This document shows positions 58,769 through 64,000 of a stretch of 64,000 nucleotides of DNA, in pieces (within the stretch, counting starts at the first letter, position 1; every line of letters begins with the position of its first letter). Position numbers and translations under genes: made by a program. Source of the stretch: JAGGSN01 sp965603725 (GTDB lineage: Bacteria > Zixibacteria > MSB-5A5 > UBA10806 > 4484-95). Where the stretch lies: assembly GCA_965603725.1 (NCBI GenBank), contig CBFDEC010000007.1, positions 44,286 through 108,285 on the forward strand. Reading direction: 5' to 3'. Under the pieces are notes generated by a model. It was given only the letters and a program-made list of their open reading frames with translations. It had not been told where the DNA came from and made no database searches.

Positions 58769-59719
58769 TTATCTTCGAAATATAAACGTAAGTAAAGCCT
58801 TCATCACAGTAATAGACCTAACAAGATAATATAAGAAATATAAAATAATTAAATGGAAAAAATATCGATAGTTTTTATATTGATAAACACGATATAAGAC
58901 TGTCATTAGTGGCGCTAGAAGTATTAGCAAGGCAATAATAATTGGATTTAAATTGAAAAATAAGAAAAATGGCAGCATGGATATAGAAATTAATAAGCAA
59001 ATCATAAATATAAATGTCATAATCATAGGCTTATCAACTTTTTTTAATGACATTGTGCTCAAAATACTCGTAGCATGCCACTTTTCCTTTTTAAAAAACT
59101 CTCTTAGAGTTTTTGCATTACCTAAATGTATTACACGGATTTGGGGCGCTTCTATCATGCAACAACCCATATTGTTTAGCCTATCACCAAAATCACAATC
59201 TTCATCTGTTTCCAGCTCCTCTTTGAATCCAGAAAGGACCTTAAAAATATCTTTTCTTACAACAAGATTCCCAGAGTTAATGTAATTAATCTTTGATTGC
59301 TTGCGTAACCTGTTGGAATACCACGCCTTCTCGATCCATCCGGCCGAGGAGGAAATATCAACACGAGAACCAGTTGCGCTAATTTTCCCATCATTCATAA
59401 TAGATACTGCGGCATTTCTCCAACCCTCGCACACTAAACAATCAGAATCGATAAAAGCTAAAATATCACCTTTTGCTATATCAGCACCACGATTTCTCAA
59501 AGCTGCAATGGTTACTTCTGGAAATATTAATATCGTTACTTTTTTATACCGTTTAATAATTTTTAAAGTATCATCAATGGATCCGTTGTCGACTACTATT
59601 ATTTCATCATTATCATCCATCTCTCTAAATATGTGATCTAAGCATTGTCCTATATGCTTCTCACCGTTGAGTACTGGGATAATAAAACTAATTATAAAAT
59701 TTTTAAGCTCATCAGTCAT
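58769..59719 (-). CDS. family 2 glycosyltransferase with C-terminal membrane helices
   Basis: 316 residues. FIISFIIPVLNGEKHIGQCL opens the GT-A fold. DNGSIDDTL binds the nucleotide and FIDSDCL is the DxD-like metal site. Near 190 EAPQIRVIHLGNAKTLREFF follows the common GT2 layout. Residues 235-315 contain three membrane helices, so the enzyme is anchored at the inner face of the membrane. It is the last gene of a four-gene minus-strand glycosyltransferase operon (start three bases after the GT4 gene's stop). Confidence 0.88.
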   Translation of the reverse strand: MTDELKNFIISFIIPVLNGEKHIGQCLDHIFREMDDNDEIIVVDNGSIDDTLKIIKRYKKVTILIFPEVTIAALRNRGADIAKGDILAFIDSDCLVCEGWRNAAVSIMNDGKISATGSRVDISSSAGWIEKAWYSNRLRKQSKINYINSGNLVVRKDIFKVLSGFKEELETDEDCDFGDRLNNMGCCMIEAPQIRVIHLGNAKTLREFFKKEKWHATSILSTMSLKKVDKPMIMTFIFMICLLISISMLPFFLFFNLNPIIIALLILLAPLMTVLYRVYQYKNYRYFFHLIILYFLYYLVRSITVMKALLTFIFRR

Positions 59720-59722
59720 ATA

Positions 59723-60889
59723 TTAGCTCGGATCAAAAAACTTCTTCATACTATATTGTATTAGTTCCCTGTAAATTTTTAAGAAATAGCTCTTTTGAAT
59801 TTCTACAGAGAATTCACTATTAATTCTCTTAGGGGCTTCATTCTCAAGTTTCTTTTTGATATTAATATCATCCAGAACTTTTATACAAGCCTCAGCGAGG
59901 GCTGGAGAATCACCGGGATTGACTAAAATACCTGAAACATCATTCTCGATAATCTCGTTTATACCACCTACAGCAGTTGCCACAATAGCCTTTTTCAAAG
60001 CCATAGCCTCTAAAAGCGCTATCGGAATGCCCTCATGATAAGATGAAATCACGAAAATGTCGAGGCAATTTATAATGTCGATTATATCGTCTCTAAACCC
60101 TGGAAATATAACCTCTTTATCAATGCCTAAATTTTGGGTCATGCCCTCAAGTTCTTGTTTTAAGGGACCATCCCCAACTAAAAGGAATCTTACTTCCGGT
60201 GTTTTCTCTAGAATAATTTTCGCCATGTCTAAAAAAATATTGTATCCTTTAACAGGAACCATTCTACCAGCCGTGCCGATAATGGGTTGATTTTCCTCTA
60301 TTCCCAGTTCTTCTCTTATCCTATTAGCAGTTTTTTTAATGGTTATATCAGCAGGATCTATAGCATTGTGGACCGCAACCAATTTATTGGGATCTATTTT
60401 TCTGCTTAACTTATTCTGGATATCAAAAGAAACAGTTATAACTTTATCAAAATATTTTCTTGTGTAATAGAGGTTCAGAAAAGAGTAAAATCTCGCTTTT
60501 AACAATCTAATACCTTTTAATGGCTCATTAATCCCATGAACTGTCTGTACAAGATGTTGAACAACGCCTCTTTTTTTCAGCAAGGCGGCTAAAATATTTT
60601 CCTTATAACGATGTGAGTGCAAAATATCTATTTTTTTATTTCTTAGTACCTTTTTGATTTGGCTCAAGATCTGAAAAAAGTTATTTTTACTCTCCTCAAT
60701 TACAGCTGCTTCAAGTCCTGCATCTCTGAGCTTTACGGCCAGTTTTCCTTCATTAAGTACTATAGCTGAAACATTGAGATCCGGCAACGTTTTCAGAGAC
60801 ATAACCAGCGTGTACATCTGAACCTCGGCGCCAGCCCATAGATCGCCTGAAATGAGATGGCAAACGTTTATCTTTTTGTCGGTTCCCAT
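59723..60889 (-). CDS. family 4 glycosyltransferase
   Basis: 388 residues of GT-B fold. The N-terminal domain starts INVCHLISGDLWAGAEVQMY. The C-terminal donor-binding domain begins with IGTAGRMVPVKGYNIFLDMA and has FLLVGDGPLKQELEG and VISSYHEGIPIALLEAMALK (the E-x7-E motif), then AVGGINEIIENDVSGILV. It transfers a sugar from a nucleotide donor to a growing surface glycan. It overlaps the upstream GT2 gene by 22 bases. Confidence 0.92.
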   Translation of the reverse strand: MGTDKKINVCHLISGDLWAGAEVQMYTLVMSLKTLPDLNVSAIVLNEGKLAVKLRDAGLEAAVIEESKNNFFQILSQIKKVLRNKKIDILHSHRYKENILAALLKKRGVVQHLVQTVHGINEPLKGIRLLKARFYSFLNLYYTRKYFDKVITVSFDIQNKLSRKIDPNKLVAVHNAIDPADITIKKTANRIREELGIEENQPIIGTAGRMVPVKGYNIFLDMAKIILEKTPEVRFLLVGDGPLKQELEGMTQNLGIDKEVIFPGFRDDIIDIINCLDIFVISSYHEGIPIALLEAMALKKAIVATAVGGINEIIENDVSGILVNPGDSPALAEACIKVLDDINIKKKLENEAPKRINSEFSVEIQKSYFLKIYRELIQYSMKKFFDPS

Positions 60890-62016
60890 AAAACAAAGTC
60901 TTTTCTAATAAAATAATTATGCCAGGCCACAACAATCGAATAGTTAACCATTACAAAAAATAAAGGTATTCTGAAAAAGAGTATTTTTTTTAAACTTTTA
61001 ATTAAATAAGCAAAAATCGCAAACATATAGAAAACAATCTGTAAAGCCAGAGTAATCAGGAAGAAAGTATTCTGACTAACAAGAAGAAGATTAGTCCAGA
61101 AAAGAAAAACAAGGTATAGAGGAACAAGCCATCGTGATAACTTATGGCTTAACATCTGGCAGGCATACAATCCGTATTTAAAGGGATTTAAAATTTCCTT
61201 GAATTGTGATAGTACCTCCATACCGTGTACAACCGTTCTCACTTTTCTGGAAAACTCTTTTTGTTGTTCATTTAAAACCTCGTAATAACCGATAGCTTCT
61301 TTCTCCAGCACAGTCCGGTATCCGTTCATATGAGCAATGATTGGCATATAAAAATCACTTGATAAATTATCAATCCAATTCTGACACAAATGCTTACGAA
61401 CAGCAAAAAAGGAGCCGGAGACTCCGACCAGTGAGTTCACATCACTTTCTAAAGCCCTTAACTTCATTTCATATTTAACATAAGCTCCTTCACCCTGAAT
61501 ATTGGAATCAACATTTTGAATCTCATCAAGACCAGAGACACAGCCAATATTTTTATCATTAAAATTCCGTACGATTTTTTCCACAGCATCTTCTCTAAGA
61601 AATGTGGTAGCATCGGTTAAAATAATAATTTCGCTTTTAGCCATTTCTATCCCTTTACCCTGACTGTAATGTTTTCCATTACGGGCAAGTAATGCTAAAA
61701 GTTTAACGCCCTTATCCTGGTAAGATTTTACAATGTCTATTGTTTTATCGGTGGAACCGTCGGACACTACAATGATCTCAAGTTTATCCTTATGGTAATT
61801 AAGGGCAAGGCTATTCTCGATTTTCTCGCCGATTCTTTCCTCTTCGTTATAGACGGTAATTACAAGACTCACATCCGGAAAATATTCTTGTTTCTTTACT
61901 TCTTTGGAATAAAATAGAGATACGGTCTTTAGCGTTATTAAATATCCAAAATAGGTCCAAAAGATAAGAAAAAACGAAACCCAGAATATAATTTGTATTA
62001 ATAATATAATACTCAA
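60868..62016 (-). CDS. family 2 glycosyltransferase, processive-type with membrane helices
   Basis: 382 residues. A membrane helix at 5-25 precedes the GT-A domain (VSLVITVYNEEERIGEKIEN, VVSDGSTDKTIDIV, ILTDATTFLREDAVEKI with the DxT metal site). VNSLVGVSGSFFAVRK follows. The EKEAIGYYEVL then QQKEFSRKVRTVVHG part resembles the QxxRW region of cellulose-synthase-like enzymes. Four more helices lie at 285-375. It overlaps the GT4 genes on either side (4 and 22 bases). Probable role: polymer or lipid-linked oligosaccharide assembly. Confidence 0.88.
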   Translation of the reverse strand: MSIILLIQIIFWVSFFLIFWTYFGYLITLKTVSLFYSKEVKKQEYFPDVSLVITVYNEEERIGEKIENSLALNYHKDKLEIIVVSDGSTDKTIDIVKSYQDKGVKLLALLARNGKHYSQGKGIEMAKSEIIILTDATTFLREDAVEKIVRNFNDKNIGCVSGLDEIQNVDSNIQGEGAYVKYEMKLRALESDVNSLVGVSGSFFAVRKHLCQNWIDNLSSDFYMPIIAHMNGYRTVLEKEAIGYYEVLNEQQKEFSRKVRTVVHGMEVLSQFKEILNPFKYGLYACQMLSHKLSRWLVPLYLVFLFWTNLLLVSQNTFFLITLALQIVFYMFAIFAYLIKSLKKILFFRIPLFFVMVNYSIVVAWHNYFIRKDFVLWEPTKR

Positions 62017-63137
62017 GAGAGAAGCTCTCTATAAAGGTTTTGATAATTGTCAATCATAGTTTTAATGGAAAAATTTTCTTCTACGGTTTTTCTTCCCATT
62101 TTGCCCATTTGTTCTCTAAGGTTTTTATTTTTCAGTAAAACTAATATTTTTTCGGCTAAGGCTGAAGGGTTTTCAGATTTAACTAAATATCCATTCAAGC
62201 CGTCTTCAACTATTTCTGGCAGCCCACCGACATTTGTTGCAACAATTGGTCTTGAGGCAGCCATTGCCTCAATAACTGATAATGGGTGCCCCTCGGATAT
62301 CGACGGCAGAACAAATACGTCAATTAAACGAAGTAGTTCTGGGACATCAGCCCGGTAGCCCAGAAGTTTGACATTTTCGTTTAAGTTCAAATCATAAATC
62401 TGTTTTTCGATATCTCCTTTCAGATTTTCTCTGTTATCCTCACCAACAAGTAAGAATTTGACGTTGGGCAAAATTTCGCAAATAAGTTTAGCTGCTCTGA
62501 TTAAATATTCATGGCCTTTAGGCGGTCTGAGATTGGCTACATGCCCTACCAGTAGATCATCATCCCGAAGACCAAGTTCTTTTCTCAAGGCGGTACTATC
62601 AATATCAACTTTATCTCTGTCCAGATCGATACCATTATAAATTGTCAATAATTTGTTAGGAGGGTATTTTGCTATATTCACATAGTCTTTTTTCATAAAT
62701 TCTGCCACCATCACTATTCTCGATGCAAAGTTGCGAATAAGAAAATGTTTAAACTTGCTGTAACTGCATGACCACCAGGGAAGAATCAATTCATTATGAA
62801 ATGTCACCACAACCGGGATTCTTAAAATAGAACCAGCCAGGCTTGCATAAAGGTTAGCACCGGTGAAATGTGAATGAATAACATCAATTTTTTGCTGACG
62901 GCAACTTTTTATTAACCGGTAAAGGAAGGATAAATCCCAGGACCGTTGGCTGCTGATAATCGTGATTTTAATATCATCCTGTGAAAGTTGGTCATAAAGC
63001 CAACCCTTTTTTAAAAGTATTACCGATGGATTATACTGTTCGCGATCAATATTTCGAGCGATATTAAGAAATACTTGCTCTCCTCCACCGGGGCCACCGG
63101 TTTCAATAGCCATCAATACATTGAGTTTTTTCCTCAT
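62013..63137 (-). CDS. family 4 glycosyltransferase
   Basis: 374 residues. MAIETGGPGGGEQVFLNIAR is the typical N-terminal acceptor loop. VGHVANLRPPKGHEYLIRAA begins the donor domain. FLLVGEDNRENLKG, KLLGYRADVPELLRLIDVFV, and PSISEGHPLSVIEAMAASRP with the E-x7-E motif follow, then NVGGLPEIVEDGLNGYLV. It is the first gene of the minus-strand operon. A second member of the same family occurs two genes downstream, so the polymer repeat unit probably contains several sugars. Confidence 0.92.
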   Translation of the reverse strand: MRKKLNVLMAIETGGPGGGEQVFLNIARNIDREQYNPSVILLKKGWLYDQLSQDDIKITIISSQRSWDLSFLYRLIKSCRQQKIDVIHSHFTGANLYASLAGSILRIPVVVTFHNELILPWWSCSYSKFKHFLIRNFASRIVMVAEFMKKDYVNIAKYPPNKLLTIYNGIDLDRDKVDIDSTALRKELGLRDDDLLVGHVANLRPPKGHEYLIRAAKLICEILPNVKFLLVGEDNRENLKGDIEKQIYDLNLNENVKLLGYRADVPELLRLIDVFVLPSISEGHPLSVIEAMAASRPIVATNVGGLPEIVEDGLNGYLVKSENPSALAEKILVLLKNKNLREQMGKMGRKTVEENFSIKTMIDNYQNLYRELLS

Positions 63138-63330
63138 CTTTATAACAAGTTCCTATCAGGCAGGAATGATACCTTTAATCGATTTTAAATTCATAAATCC
63201 TCAATTCACAATTTAAAACACTTGCAGGCATGTCCATTATAAGTAGAAAGGATTCTGTCTATTGCCGCCAAACCTAAAATTCTCGACTCGTTTTTCAGGA
63301 TTAATCAACAAAATTATATCAAATGTCTTA

Positions 63331-63912
63331 TTATTTAACCTCCATATTAGCCTGCCCGTTGTTATTAATAGTTGTTCCTCGCCATGAAGCAACTTGTTTG
63401 ATATTCCTAGCTGGGTTTCCCGCGGCAAAAGTGAATGGTGGTATATCTTTAGTAACAACTGCTCCAGCTCCAATGATCGCACCTTGGCCAACAGTTACAC
63501 CTTTCAGGATTATACTTCTAGCACCAATCCAAACATCATTCTCTATAACAATCGGCTTGGAAACCGCTTTTCCACCACCTGGTGTATGAAAATCATGCTC
63601 GAGAATATTTACATCCCAGGCGATCAAAACATAATTACCAATAGTGACGGATTCCCGGCACTGAATCTGAGTTCGGTCACCAATAGACGAATGATCACCA
63701 ATTCGCAAGACTGCTTTTTTACCTTTTACCATTGAAACCGCTACAAGTTTAACATCAGGATACAAACATGATCTGTTGCCAATGCTAATTATCCCGTTTT
63801 TCTTCCTTATTATGGTTCTGCCATATGATTTAATGGAACCAGAGGTTTCTAACTTTGATTTGAGAAATGCACCTCTGATATAAGCGAATATTATTTTTAT
63901 GATTTCTCTCAC
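63331..63912 (-). CDS. left-handed beta-helix acyltransferase (WbbJ/maltose O-acetyltransferase type)
   Basis: 193 residues with hexapeptide repeats: VLRIGDHSSIGDRTQI, ESVTIGNYVLIA, VIENDVWIGARSIILK and VTVGQGAIIGAGAVVTKDIP. The His of LEHDFHTPGGG is the probable catalytic base. PPFTFAAGNPARNIK ends the family signature. It transfers an acetyl or other acyl group to a sugar hydroxyl or amine. It is transcribed in the same direction as the glycosyltransferases with a 193-bp gap, so it may be part of the same unit or have its own promoter. Confidence 0.9.
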   Translation of the reverse strand: MREIIKIIFAYIRGAFLKSKLETSGSIKSYGRTIIRKKNGIISIGNRSCLYPDVKLVAVSMVKGKKAVLRIGDHSSIGDRTQIQCRESVTIGNYVLIAWDVNILEHDFHTPGGGKAVSKPIVIENDVWIGARSIILKGVTVGQGAIIGAGAVVTKDIPPFTFAAGNPARNIKQVASWRGTTINNNGQANMEVK

Positions 63913-64000
63913 AAGTATGATTCCAATATTTTTAATATATTTTTACACTACTGTCCGGCCTTTAGGTTAAGTGTGATTTGATTAGTTTGCATGATTTCAT
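63913..64000. other. window edge, noncoding
   Basis: 88 bases upstream of the acyltransferase gene; nothing is recognised. Confidence 0.3.

Noticed and set aside
58953..59636. Plus-strand frames opposite the glycosyltransferase genes.
   Set aside because: They are shadows of conserved minus-strand coding sequence and have no independent start signals or families.

Overview
The window looks like a contig from an uncultured anaerobic bacterium. Several secreted proteins end in the YPNPFN-type C-terminal sorting domain typical of the FCB group and of phyla such as Zixibacteria, Latescibacteria and Marinimicrobia. The central metabolism is ferredoxin-based. The taxonomic placement is an inference from these traits; there is no rRNA gene in the window.

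Region 1 (1-27.4 kb, all + strand) is a catabolic block consistent with anaerobic aromatic degradation through benzoyl-CoA. It opens with the end of a BcrA/BcrD-type ATPase subunit of a benzoyl-CoA reductase. Then come a two-cluster ferredoxin, a BzdV-like NAD(P)H:ferredoxin oxidoreductase, a small unknown protein, and a zinc dehydrogenase of the 6-hydroxycyclohexenecarbonyl-CoA dehydrogenase type. Beta-oxidation enzymes follow (3-hydroxyacyl-CoA dehydrogenase, crotonase, acyl-CoA dehydrogenase, divergent thiolase). Next is a four-gene 2-oxoacid oxidoreductase with a flavin subunit, whose layout recalls phenylglyoxylate:NAD oxidoreductase. A LeuA/LeuCD/LeuB-like 2-oxoacid elongation set follows, and finally two paralogous KorABC complexes. 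A DNA methyltransferase with a probable nuclease domain sits in the middle, behind a strong terminator. Between the two kor sets lies a small mobile-looking insert with an ORF6N fragment.

Region 2 (27.4-35.8 kb) is an accessory stretch. It holds an orphan sorting-domain tail, a methyltransferase, a truncated HEPN-like gene, an ECF sigma factor with an unusual anti-sigma protein, and an att-flanked element. That element carries a DinG/XPD-like helicase with a probable PD-(D/E)XK nuclease domain, plus an excisionase-like gene. Three att-like sites and four pairs of 11-bp-period direct repeats mark its boundaries. A lipoprotein alpha/beta hydrolase follows.

Region 3 (36-49.4 kb) holds a TonB-dependent-receptor-like outer-membrane protein, two tiny basic or Cys-rich proteins, a SWIM zinc-finger protein, and a compact five-gene operon. 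The operon encodes a carrier protein, an adenylation enzyme, a PP-loop amidotransferase, an asparagine synthase and an acyl-CoA dehydrogenase, and looks like a small carrier-bound amino-acid or amide pathway. Then come secreted proteins, one of them frameshifted, and a decayed UDP-GlcNAc 2-epimerase fragment.

Region 4 (49.4-64 kb, AT-rich) is a cell-surface polysaccharide region. It has a VanZ-type membrane protein, a degenerate asparagine-synthase-like protein, a secreted beta-helix protein with a sorting domain, a methyltransferase, a polytopic glycosyltransferase-like protein, and a minus-strand operon of four glycosyltransferases with a left-handed beta-helix acyltransferase upstream.
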